A stretch of 64,000 nt of DNA. It comes from CAVQND01 sp049518415 (GTDB lineage: Bacteria; Verrucomicrobiota; Verrucomicrobiia; Limisphaerales; UBA8199). The notes under the pieces were generated by a model. The model saw only the letters and a program-made list of their open reading frames with translations, searched no databases and was not told the origin of the DNA. The DNA is taken from positions 1-64,000 of the forward strand of contig JBEKRX010000001.1 in assembly GCA_049518415.1 (NCBI GenBank), given 5' to 3'. A program made the translations under genes and the position numbers. Shown in pieces: positions 35,450 to 43,283 of this stretch. The first letter of the stretch is position 1, and each line of letters begins with the position of its first letter.

Positions 35450-37072
35450 TCACTCACCCCCCTTTGGCAGGTGTTCCTCATAGAACATGCGCACCGGGGC
35501 GCCGCCCATGGCGATGGCGCACCAGGCGGCTTCGTCCAGTTCCGCCTGGGTGAGGCCCCACTCGCGCGCTTTTTGATAATGCGCGGCAAAACAGGGGCTG
35601 CAGCGGCTATAAACCACCAGGCTGAAGAGGATCAGTTCTTTGGTCTTCGCATCCAGGGCGCCGGGGGCCTGCGCGGCGCGGAGCAGCGCCCCAAAGGCTT
35701 CCTGCGCTTGGGGCGTGGTGGTGGTGGCGTTTTTCGCTTCGAAAATGTCCGCGCAGCAACCGGCCGGGTGCGCGTCGGAATCGGCGGATGGGCTCATGGC
35801 TGAAACAGGGCGGAGGCCCGCCTCCGCAAGTTGGGTGTTTTCGCGCGCCTGCGGGCTTGCGCGCTCCTCCTCTGCTCCCGCCTGCGTGAGGTGAATCCGC
35901 CCGCGGGATGGTTCGAGGAACTTGCCAATCAGGAAACCTTTGACACCGCCCCGGGCCAGGGCGTCCTGCAAGGCCCCGAGGCGGGCCGGCGGGATGGCGA
36001 TCAACAGTCCGCCGGAGGTCTGCGCATCACAGCCCAGGTGCACCAGCGCCTCCTCGACCCCCGGGGCCACCTCGAGCTCCTCGCCGGCAAATTCGCGGTT
36101 TCGCTCCACCGCCCCGGGAATGACCCCGTCCCGCAAGGCCTCCAGCGCGCCCTCAAAGGCGGGCAAAGCCCGGGCGAAGACCTGGGCCGTCAGGTGGCTC
36201 TGCCGGGCCAGGCGCAGGAGATGGCCGAAGAGGCCGAAACCGGTGACATCGGTGCAGGCGGAAGCGCCGGCGGCTTTCATGGCCTCGGCGGCGGCGCGGT
36301 TGAGCGTGGCCATGGCGGCCTCGGCGGCGGCGAACCCGGCCGCGTGGTTGCGGCCGACCTGCCGGCAGAAGGCCAGCACGCCGGTGCCCAGCGGCTTCGT
36401 CAATACCAGGAGGTCGCCGGGGCGGGGCGCGGCCAGGGCGGCGGCGACCGCGGGGTCGATCACGCCGGTGACCGCGAAGCCGAGCTTGATCTCATCGTCC
36501 TTGATGCTGTGCCCGCCCACGAGCGCCACCCCGGCCTGGCCCAGGGTCTCCATCGCGCCCGCCAGCATCCGGCACATGATTTCTCCCTCCAGGGTCTCGG
36601 AGGGAAAGGCCAGGATGCTCAGCGCGGTGCGCGGTTCGCCGCCCATGGCATAGATGTCGGAAAGACAATTGGCGGCGCAAATCCGGCCGAACAGATGCGG
36701 GTCATCGACGCAAGGAGTCAACACGTCCACGGTCTGGACCAGGCACAGGTCTTCGGCAATGCGGTAAATGGCGGCATCGTCGGCGGCGGCCAGGCCGGAG
36801 ATCACGGCGGGGTCTTTGACTTCCGGCAGCCGCGCAAGCACTGCCTCGAGGTCCGCCGGAGCGATCTTGGAAGCGCAGCCGGCATTGCGCACGAGCCTGG
36901 TGAGTTGGAGTTGGGAAAGGTCAGCCGGGTCGGGCCGCTCACCGGCACAGGGACAGATCCCCTGGTCGCGAAAGACATCGCAGGGACAGGCCCGGCGCGG
37001 GTCGCATACGCAGTGGCCCAGCCGCTGCGAACGTTCCATGACCCGCCGCCGTTTGGCAATATCGATCTTCAT
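35450..37072 (-). CDS. selD: Selenide, water dikinase SelD with Cys-rich N-terminus and fused AhpD-like C-terminal domain
   Basis: 540 residues. SelD makes selenophosphate from selenide and ATP. The core starts at NAGCASKIAP with active Cys66 and Lys69 (Cys, not Sec, at the usual Sec/Cys position), followed by TVDVLTPCVDDPHLFG, AANCLSDIYAMGG, GGHSIKDDE and DAQTSGGLL. Before it, residues 21-42 hold three C-x-C pairs (CVC, CPC, CPC), suggesting a metal or FeS site. After a Cys-containing linker, residues ~435-540 form a carboxymuconolactone decarboxylase/AhpD domain with C491-S-P-C494-x3-H498, the AhpD redox motif. This domain could supply thiol reduction for selenium handling; that is inference. 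It is the last gene of the sel cluster. Confidence 0.93.
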   Translation of the reverse strand: MKIDIAKRRRVMERSQRLGHCVCDPRRACPCDVFRDQGICPCAGERPDPADLSQLQLTRLVRNAGCASKIAPADLEAVLARLPEVKDPAVISGLAAADDAAIYRIAEDLCLVQTVDVLTPCVDDPHLFGRICAANCLSDIYAMGGEPRTALSILAFPSETLEGEIMCRMLAGAMETLGQAGVALVGGHSIKDDEIKLGFAVTGVIDPAVAAALAAPRPGDLLVLTKPLGTGVLAFCRQVGRNHAAGFAAAEAAMATLNRAAAEAMKAAGASACTDVTGFGLFGHLLRLARQSHLTAQVFARALPAFEGALEALRDGVIPGAVERNREFAGEELEVAPGVEEALVHLGCDAQTSGGLLIAIPPARLGALQDALARGGVKGFLIGKFLEPSRGRIHLTQAGAEEERASPQARENTQLAEAGLRPVSAMSPSADSDAHPAGCCADIFEAKNATTTTPQAQEAFGALLRAAQAPGALDAKTKELILFSLVVYSRCSPCFAAHYQKAREWGLTQAELDEAAWCAIAMGGAPVRMFYEEHLPKGGE

Positions 37073-37091
37073 CGCCGTTGGATTCTTCTCC

Positions 37092-38111
37092 TCACCGTTG
37101 CGCCTGAAAGAACGGTATCACTTTCTGGGAATAAAAGGGTTCTTGGGCGCACCAGAAGATGTAATCGACCTTGAGATGCTCCGTTGCAAATCCGAGCAGC
37201 TCGCCCAGGGCAACCGGCTGGGCGGTTTTCGGATTCTGGTACTGATAGTTGCCGTCTTGAACGGCGATTCCGGTTGGAACCTTGCCGGCGCTTTCCCGGA
37301 TCAGGGGATAGCAATGGCTCATCTGTCCAGCCTTGTAAGGCAGGAGATCGGGACCTCCGACGCCCACTCTCAGTTCTTTAGCCCGTTGATACACGCTGCG
37401 AAGATAGGACTGATCTCTCTCCGGCAGCCATTCTCCAGGCATGAAGTTGGCGTACTGCATAGTTACCGACTTCGGAAACGCGCGCTTTAATGCAATCATG
37501 TTCGTAACGACGGCATCCCGATAAATCGCAGGCGTGAAGCCTTTTGGAAACAAGCGTCCGCTCTCTCCAAAAGACACCGCGGTCTCCGCCAGATTGATTC
37601 CCTCGATCTGGCCGTCAAATTCCTTGCCGAGCGCCAGCAGGAGTTTGTGGAATCTCTCCTGCACTGCCGGGTCCCACCGTCTCGCCACCCAGCCCATTGG
37701 AACCGCGTGTTCTTCGTCCTCTCCTTCAATATTGTATTGCTTGTCAACTCCTCCATTGTAGCGAGCGTCGTTCAGCAGATAACGGGGAACGTTGACGACA
37801 GTTGGATCAAACGAGGCATCCTGAAGCTGCAGGAACAGCTTCTTGCCCTTTGAATTCAGAAAGGTCAAGTCCTGCTGAATGGCGCTGAAGTCATAACCGT
37901 CTTTGCCCCGCTCCAGCTCGCGCCACGTGTATTTCAATTGCGCTCCTTGAAACGCCTTTGTGCCGAGGAACGCAGCGTCGGAGATTCTCTCCCTGTCCCG
38001 GTTGAAGAATACGTAATGATGCACGCCTTCACCGCTGGCGCCAGCGCAGCAGGTCACACTCAAGACCAGGCACCAGCTCAGTTTTGCAACGACGCTCAGG
38101 ATGGCATTCAT
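37092..38111 (-). CDS. Secreted glycoside-hydrolase-like TIM-barrel protein
   Basis: 339 residues from the ATG at 38111, with signal peptide MNAILSVVAKLSWCLVLSVT ending near AGA. LKYTWRELERGKDGYDFSAIQQDLTFLNSKGKKLFLQLQD is the opening of a retaining-glycosidase-type barrel (W-R-x-L-E...G-x-Y-D-F), and GINLAETAVSF carries a candidate catalytic Glu. Family not pinned down. Its GC content is visibly lower than that of selB and selD on either side, and its function is unrelated, so it looks like an insertion into the sel cluster. It starts 28 bp after selB and ends 19 bp before selD. Confidence 0.72.
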   Translation of the reverse strand: MNAILSVVAKLSWCLVLSVTCCAGASGEGVHHYVFFNRDRERISDAAFLGTKAFQGAQLKYTWRELERGKDGYDFSAIQQDLTFLNSKGKKLFLQLQDASFDPTVVNVPRYLLNDARYNGGVDKQYNIEGEDEEHAVPMGWVARRWDPAVQERFHKLLLALGKEFDGQIEGINLAETAVSFGESGRLFPKGFTPAIYRDAVVTNMIALKRAFPKSVTMQYANFMPGEWLPERDQSYLRSVYQRAKELRVGVGGPDLLPYKAGQMSHCYPLIRESAGKVPTGIAVQDGNYQYQNPKTAQPVALGELLGFATEHLKVDYIFWCAQEPFYSQKVIPFFQAQR

Positions 38112-38139
38112 TTCACTGGCTCTCAACTTCAGGGCCGCT

Positions 38140-40101
38140 CTAACGCGAATTGGAATTAACCAGTTTCCTCGCCTCAACGCCCGGCGTGCGATTATGGCCG
38201 GAGCGGACGGTAAACCGCATCTTATCGAGATAATCCAGCAGCGGCACGGCGTATTTGCGGCTGACGGCCAGCGCGTCCCGGAATTCCATGGTGGAGAACG
38301 ACGGTTTTTGGGCGAACAGGCGCAAGGCGACTTGTTTGGCGGCCTCGAGCGCGTCGCGGTGGATGAAGGTGCGCTGGTCCAGGCGCACCAGGACGCCGCG
38401 CTCGGCCAGCAACTGCATCATCTTTTCGAGCCGGTCCGCGGGCTGGTTCAGGGAGAGGGCCAGTTCGGCGGGGGCGGGGGCGGCCCAGCCCGCCTGCTGG
38501 AAAGCGCCGGCCACCTGGTCCGAGAGGCCCTGGTCGCCTTCGGAGAGCCGGGCGCTCCAACCGACGCGGGCAAAAACGGGGCCTGGGCGCTCGACCTGTT
38601 TGCGGTCCAGGAGCGACTCGGCGGCCAGGTCGCAGATTTCCGGGCTCTCGCCCAGGAGGCAAAGGAGCTCGTCCCGGCCGATGCCTGCGCGTTGCGGGTG
38701 GGCGTCGTGGAACGAGGCGATGGCGGCGAGCATCCGGGCGGCGGTTTCCTCGATCACGGCGCCGTGCGCCAGCGCGCCGCTCGGCAACCGGACTACCCGG
38801 CCCCGGGCGCGAAGGGTCTCGAGCAGGGCCGCCAATTCTTCGGGGCGCAGAAAACATTTCTGCTCAAGCTCGCGCGCGGCGAGGGGTTGGCGGCTTTCCC
38901 GCAACATCAGTTCGCACCAACTGGCCGGGTCATCCAGGGCCTCGCGCCGCGCAGCCAGGGCCTGGAGCGTCCACTGCTTTTTCCGGCGGAGACGCCGGTT
39001 GCTGACGCCCAGAATACGTCCGCCGCCGACGGTGATCAGCCCGCTTTGTCCCTGCCCCGCCAGGCTGGCCCGGAGGACGTAGCGCTCCCCGGCGAGCAGT
39101 GGCAGGGGCTGGGCCAGGCGCAATTGGACCATCTGCTTCTGGCCGGCGGTCATTTCGGTCGTCTCGAGCAGGGCGACGCGCGCCAGCACCGACGCCGTGC
39201 CGATGTGCAAGTGGGCTTCGCTGAAGTCGTCCAGTTGGCCCTTCACGGAACCGAGGATGAGTAATTCCGCTTCGGCCATGGTCGCGGGCGTCAGGGCGTC
39301 GGCAGCGCAGAGGACCATGCCGCGCCGGGCTGCCAGGTGGTCAATCTCCGGCAGGTTGAGCGCCACGCACTCGCCCGCGCGGGCCTCGGGGGCGTCCTCG
39401 CCATAGACCTGCAGCCGCCGCACGTGCCCGGCCAGACCCGGCGGCCACAGCGTCAGCCTGTCGCCCGCGCGCACGCGCCCGCTGGTCGGGATGCCGGTGA
39501 TCACGGTGCCCGGGCCGCGAATGGTAAACACGTCCTCGACCCAGACGCGGAAAGGGCCAGAGGTGGGGCGGTCTTCGCAGGACGCCACCACCTGGTTGAG
39601 CGCGTCGAAGAAGCCGTCGAAGCCTTCGCCGGTGAGGTTGGAGAGCGGGCAGAGCGGGGCGTTGGCCAGGAAAGTGCCGCCCAGCAGCCGCCGCAGGTCC
39701 TCGCTGACCGCCTGGCGCCGCGGCGGCTCGACCAGGTCGATCTTGGTCAGCGCCACCAGCCCATGGCGCAGCCCCATCAGCGTGAGAATGTGCAGGTGCT
39801 CGTGCGTCTGCGGCATGATGCCGTCGTCGGCGGCGACCACAAAGATGACGACGTCCACGCCGTGCGCGCCCGCCACCATGTTGCGGATGAAATCGACATG
39901 CCCGGGCACGTCCACCACGCCGACCACGCGCTCGTCCGCCAACCGGCAGGGGGCAAAGCCCAGGTCAATGGTCAGGCCCCGCTGTTGCTCTTCCGCCAGG
40001 GTATCGGTTTCGCAGCCGGTCAGCAGTTTGACCAGGGCCGTCTTGCCATGGTCCACGTGCCCAGCCGTGCCCAGCATGATGTTCTTGCGCGGGCCAGTCA
40101 T
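38140..40101 (-). CDS. selB: Selenocysteine-specific translation elongation factor
   Basis: 653 residues. It is the GTPase that delivers Sec-tRNA to the ribosome at UGA codons marked by a SECIS hairpin. G1 GTAGHVDHGKT (11-21), G3 DVPGH and G4 TKID are intact. EF-Tu-like beta domains follow, and from ~380 onward come winged-helix modules that bind SECIS RNA (ALDDPASWCELMLRESRQPLAARELEQ in outline). It is translationally coupled by an ATGA overlap to the 32-codon frame upstream. Confidence 0.95.
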   Translation of the reverse strand: MTGPRKNIMLGTAGHVDHGKTALVKLLTGCETDTLAEEQQRGLTIDLGFAPCRLADERVVGVVDVPGHVDFIRNMVAGAHGVDVVIFVVAADDGIMPQTHEHLHILTLMGLRHGLVALTKIDLVEPPRRQAVSEDLRRLLGGTFLANAPLCPLSNLTGEGFDGFFDALNQVVASCEDRPTSGPFRVWVEDVFTIRGPGTVITGIPTSGRVRAGDRLTLWPPGLAGHVRRLQVYGEDAPEARAGECVALNLPEIDHLAARRGMVLCAADALTPATMAEAELLILGSVKGQLDDFSEAHLHIGTASVLARVALLETTEMTAGQKQMVQLRLAQPLPLLAGERYVLRASLAGQGQSGLITVGGGRILGVSNRRLRRKKQWTLQALAARREALDDPASWCELMLRESRQPLAARELEQKCFLRPEELAALLETLRARGRVVRLPSGALAHGAVIEETAARMLAAIASFHDAHPQRAGIGRDELLCLLGESPEICDLAAESLLDRKQVERPGPVFARVGWSARLSEGDQGLSDQVAGAFQQAGWAAPAPAELALSLNQPADRLEKMMQLLAERGVLVRLDQRTFIHRDALEAAKQVALRLFAQKPSFSTMEFRDALAVSRKYAVPLLDYLDKMRFTVRSGHNRTPGVEARKLVNSNSR

Positions 40102-40196
40102 GGTTGCCGCTCGTCCTTGACTTCGGCCAACCGGGCGCGGGCCAGCAAGACGGCCTGATTTACCAGCGGCTTGCTCGCCGCTCGCTTTGCTTTCAT
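40098..40196 (-). CDS. Candidate 32-residue protein linking selA and selB
   Basis: ATG at 40196, TGA ending at 40098. Its start overlaps the selA stop as ATGA, and its stop overlaps the selB start as ATGA, so all three frames are coupled. The peptide begins MKAKRAASKPLVNQAVLLAR and ends RLAEVKDERQP: basic, mostly helical, no Cys. It could be a real small protein or simply a coupling leader that keeps ribosomes moving from selA into selB. No homologue known to me. The double 4-bp overlap is the only evidence. Confidence 0.5.
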   Translation of the reverse strand: MKAKRAASKPLVNQAVLLARARLAEVKDERQP

Positions 40197-41611
40197 GGCT
40201 CTGCTGTGATTCGTCCCAGCGCGGCGGCTATGGCGGGCACTTGTTCATCCGTAATGGTCCGCAGGTCCAGCCGGACCAGGTCGGCTTCGATGCGGCCGAA
40301 GACGCAGGCCGCATCCAGGCGCAAACGGCGGGCCAGTTCGGCGGCGCTCAGGCCGGGGGCGGACACGGTGACCACCAGGCTGGGAATCGCTTCGGTCGGC
40401 AGCGAGCCGCTGCCCAGGTAGGCCACGCTCTCCTGGGTGCGAGCGGTGAGCTTTGGGGCGGTGGTGGCCAGGGCCTCGGTCAGCGCCCGGGCGCGGCGTT
40501 GGAGGGTCTCGGCCGGCGTGCAGATCATCCGGTAGGTCGGGTGCTCGCGGGGGAGCAGCTCGGGCTGGCGGAACAGGTGCAAGGTCCGCTCCAGCACCAG
40601 CAGGCAGGTCTTATCCACCCGCAGGGCCCGCATGAGCGGATGCTGGCGCAGCCGCTCGATCAGGTCTTTGCGGCCAACGATCACCCCCGCCTGGCTGGCG
40701 CCGATCAGCTTGTCGCCGCTGAACAGGACCACATCCGCCCCGGCGGCGATGGACTCGCGGACGGTCGGTTCGTGCGGCAGCCCGAACTGCTCCAGGTCGA
40801 GCAGCGCCCCGGCGCCCAAATCATCGATCAAGAGCAGATGCCGCCGCTGCGCCAGGGCGGCGAGCTCCGCCAGCGCCGGTTCGCTGGTGAAGCCCACGAT
40901 GCGGTAATTGCTCGGATGCACCCGCAGGATGGCCGCCGTGTCCGCCGTCACCGCGTCGTTGTAATCCTTGAGGTGCGTGCGATTGGTCGTGCCCACCTCG
41001 ACCAACCGCGCCTGGCTTTGGGCCATGACTTCCGGCAGGCGGAAGGAGCCGCCGATCTCGATAAGCTGGCCGCGCGAGACAATGACTTCCTTCTGACGGG
41101 CCAGCGCCGCCAGCACCAGCATGGTCGCGGCCGCGTTGTTGTTGACCACCGTGGCGGCTGGGGCGCCGGTCAGTTCGGTGAGGATATACTCGACCAGCGT
41201 ATCGCGTTCGATGCGCTCGCCGCTTTCGCGGTCGATGGCCAGCGTGGTGTAGCCCTTTAACTCAGCCTGCAACGAGTCCAGCACGCGGGCGGGAAAGACG
41301 GCGCGGCCCAGGCCGGTATGGAGGATAATGCCGGTGGCGTTAATGGCCTCCCGCAGGCGCGGCGTGGTGGCCCGCGCCAGCAACTCGGCGGCGCGGGCGA
41401 GTAGGGCTTGGGCGCTGACCTGCTCCGGCCCGCAGCCGCCGCTCTCATCGGCCAGCACTTCCTGGCGCGCGCCGGCGGCGGCCCGGCGCAGGCAATCGGT
41501 CACCAGCCCCAGCGGCTGCGTCTTGAGCCAGCCCGCGACCGCCTCGGTTTTCAACAACTCCGTGATGGGCGGAATGCCTTTGAGCAGTTCCTGTTTCAGT
41601 TCTGGCGGCAT
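40193..41611 (-). CDS. selA: L-seryl-tRNA(Sec) selenium transferase
   Basis: 472 residues from the ATG at 41611, with GGAAGG just upstream. This PLP enzyme converts seryl-tRNA(Sec) to selenocysteyl-tRNA using selenophosphate. Landmarks are INATGIILHTGLGRAVFP, the VVNNNAAATMLVL loop, EVGTTNRTHLKDY, LLIDDLGAGALLDL and the PLP lysine Lys301 in SGDKLIGASQAG. The sel genes selA-selB-selD run in this order on the minus strand. Confidence 0.95.
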   Translation of the reverse strand: MPPELKQELLKGIPPITELLKTEAVAGWLKTQPLGLVTDCLRRAAAGARQEVLADESGGCGPEQVSAQALLARAAELLARATTPRLREAINATGIILHTGLGRAVFPARVLDSLQAELKGYTTLAIDRESGERIERDTLVEYILTELTGAPAATVVNNNAAATMLVLAALARQKEVIVSRGQLIEIGGSFRLPEVMAQSQARLVEVGTTNRTHLKDYNDAVTADTAAILRVHPSNYRIVGFTSEPALAELAALAQRRHLLLIDDLGAGALLDLEQFGLPHEPTVRESIAAGADVVLFSGDKLIGASQAGVIVGRKDLIERLRQHPLMRALRVDKTCLLVLERTLHLFRQPELLPREHPTYRMICTPAETLQRRARALTEALATTAPKLTARTQESVAYLGSGSLPTEAIPSLVVTVSAPGLSAAELARRLRLDAACVFGRIEADLVRLDLRTITDEQVPAIAAALGRITAEP

Positions 41612-41722
41612 AACCTTCCATTCTTCAAGCAAGATTTGGCCGGAATGTCCATGATATTCGGCCACGGAAACAAAAAGCGCGCAGCTCACATTTTCCCGAC
41701 ATCGGCCATGCTGGTGCTTGGA

Positions 41723-41768
41723 GCGCGGACATTCCTGTCCGCCTCGGTGTTGACAGGAATGTCCGCGC
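41723..41768. repeat. Long hairpin, 17-bp perfect arms, 12-nt loop
   Basis: Left arm GCGCGGACATTCCTGTC (41723-41739), loop 41740-41751, right arm GACAGGAATGTCCGCGC (41752-41768). It lies upstream of selA. It could be a REP-type mobile palindrome; a regulatory hairpin in the selA leader is less likely because it is over 100 bp from the start. Confidence 0.75.
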
Positions 41769-41954
41769 CCCGGGGAATTGTGAGCTGCGCCCAACCAGAA
41801 AACGTCCGGCGGCAGACGCCAAGGAGGTGGGTGGGGAACCCGCGGAAGAAACGTTCTGCCACCGGACAGTCTCGCTTATGCCAGCGCACGCGGCCGGAGG
41901 CAACAGGAAAAGCAACTACTCGGTTCTGTTCGCGGTTGTTTTTCACCGGCGGCC

Positions 41955-42093
41955 CGGCCAGTTTTTTGGTAAAAATGGCAAATGTGGCCAATGCAGCCGA
42001 TGTGGCCAATGCGGCCAACCCAGCCAATGTAGCCAATCCAGCCAATGTGGCCAATGCAGTGTCCGGCTGGGCTGCGGCATTTCCTGCGCCGCC
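41955..42093. repeat. Minisatellite element, copy A (left border of the cassette)
   Basis: Conserved left flank (CGGCCAGTTTTTTGG, AAAAATGGC), then an array of 9/18-bp units of the type CCAATGTGG-CCAATGCAG (about nine 9-bp units), then a conserved right flank (AATGCAGTG ... GCGGCATTTCCTGCGCCGCC). The same element, with a shorter array, is at 48099-48195 in the opposite orientation. Confidence 0.88.
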
Positions 42094-42326
42094 GCCCGCA
42101 AGGCAAAGCCGCCAACCTGCTCAACCGCCGGAAAGACTTTGACCGGCGAGGGATTTCTCCGTGCTCGGTGAATCAGCAGTGTCCTCGCGAGCACTGGCAG
42201 GTTCTGCTTGCGGTTGGTGCCGCCCGGGTCCACCCGGACAGCCATCGCCTCACCGTCCACCGCTGCAACACACCGCCCATAGTCTGAGGTCCTCAAGACC
42301 CTGGTGTTAGCCCCGCTTGGGGACGG

Positions 42327-43283
42327 CTAGGGACGAGCCGGGTTGATCTTATTCTCGCGTAGCTCCGCCCTCGTCAGGTGGATCGGCACCTTGCCCGCCC
42401 TGGCAGCATTCACGAAGTGCTTGTTTAGCCACAGGACCTCCGTGCGAACATGATCCTTGCCTGTCGTGTCGCGCGTATGTGTTTTGATGATTTTTCGTCT
42501 CCAGCCAGCCTTGGCTGGAAGCATCTTGCGGTAAAGAGGTGTGTCGTAACTGCTGAGCAGAATCATGCATCTCGCTTTGCAGCAGAGTTCGAGGAGTTCC
42601 TCGTGAAACTCGTGGTCGTTTGCTTCGATTACGTAATCCAGGTCGCGCTTTACGAGGTACGGCGGGTCGAGATAAACGAGCGTTGCTGGGCGGTCTGAGA
42701 ACATGCCGAGGAGCTCGCGAGCATCGCGGTTCTCTACGCGCACGAGACGGAGTCGCTCCGCGACTTGGGCGAGCCGCTCCGGGAGGTTGTTCCAACGACT
42801 TACGCGCGCCTCCATGCCGGCACGCGTGAATGACGAGGAAAAGGAGAATCCGCAAGAATTGCCGATCGTGCCGTTGACCGTCATCATCGCCGCGACTAGG
42901 AATCGCCGCGCCCGTTCGAGCCGGCTGAGTCGAGGTTGGGCCAGGCGGGCGGTGAGAAACTCCTCGCGGGCATAAGGAGTGAGCGTAACCGCGCGGCATA
43001 ACTCCTCGTGGTTGCGGCGGAGCTGGTCGAATAGGTTTACAATCTCGCCGTGTCTGTCGTTGATTACCTCGATGCGGGCAGGCTTTTTCGCGAAGGTGAC
43101 TGCGGCGGAGCCGCAGAAGGCCTCAACCCATGCATTATGGGGCGGCAGCATGGCGACTATGCGGGACGCGAGCCGCTGCTTGGCTCCGTAATAGCCGAAC
43201 GGCGGTTTAAGCCGACCGATTTTCTTCCAGTTCAATCCTGCAGGCGCGGTCACGTAGTCGCTGTCTTTGATCGTCGGCGGCAT
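42327..43283 (-). CDS. D12-class (Dam-like) N6-adenine DNA methyltransferase
   Basis: 318 residues from MPPTIKDSDYV; the start is uncertain because a GTG 27 bp earlier is possible. Motif X is PPFGYYGAK (27-35), motif I VEAFCGSAAVTFAK (53-66) with the FxGxxxV SAM loop, acidic motif II EVINDRHGE, and catalytic motif IV DPPY (206-209). This order is alpha-class D12/Dam. It would methylate adenine in a short target, probably protecting host DNA from the nuclease upstream. Last gene of the cassette; its start lies inside the DUF3883 gene. Confidence 0.92.
   Translation of the reverse strand: MPPTIKDSDYVTAPAGLNWKKIGRLKPPFGYYGAKQRLASRIVAMLPPHNAWVEAFCGSAAVTFAKKPARIEVINDRHGEIVNLFDQLRRNHEELCRAVTLTPYAREEFLTARLAQPRLSRLERARRFLVAAMMTVNGTIGNSCGFSFSSSFTRAGMEARVSRWNNLPERLAQVAERLRLVRVENRDARELLGMFSDRPATLVYLDPPYLVKRDLDYVIEANDHEFHEELLELCCKARCMILLSSYDTPLYRKMLPAKAGWRRKIIKTHTRDTTGKDHVRTEVLWLNKHFVNAARAGKVPIHLTRAELRENKINPARP

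Larger units (their letters stand above)
41612..42326. other. Gap between selA and the methyltransferase gene
   Basis: 715 bp with no supported gene. It contains a long hairpin (41723-41768) and a minisatellite element (41955-42093). The last ~200 bp (42130-42326) include GGGTCCACCCGGAC and other GC-rich inverted stretches, but I could not fold them into a tRNA. It forms the left border of the accessory cassette. Confidence 0.6.

Noticed and set aside
35450..37072. SelD as a selenoprotein
   Set aside because: The active position is Cys (NAGCASKI) and no in-frame TGA occurs.
40104..41260. Plus-strand frames across selA
   Set aside because: Shadows of selA; the minus strand has the PLP-lysine and all SelA motifs.
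41955..42093. CRISPR-like array
   Set aside because: Units are 9/18 bp in direct tandem with no unique spacers and no cas genes nearby; it is a minisatellite.
42130..42326. Possible tRNA-Sec (selC) near selA
   Set aside because: GC-rich inverted stretches exist, but I could not place an acceptor stem, UCA anticodon loop and T-loop consistently.
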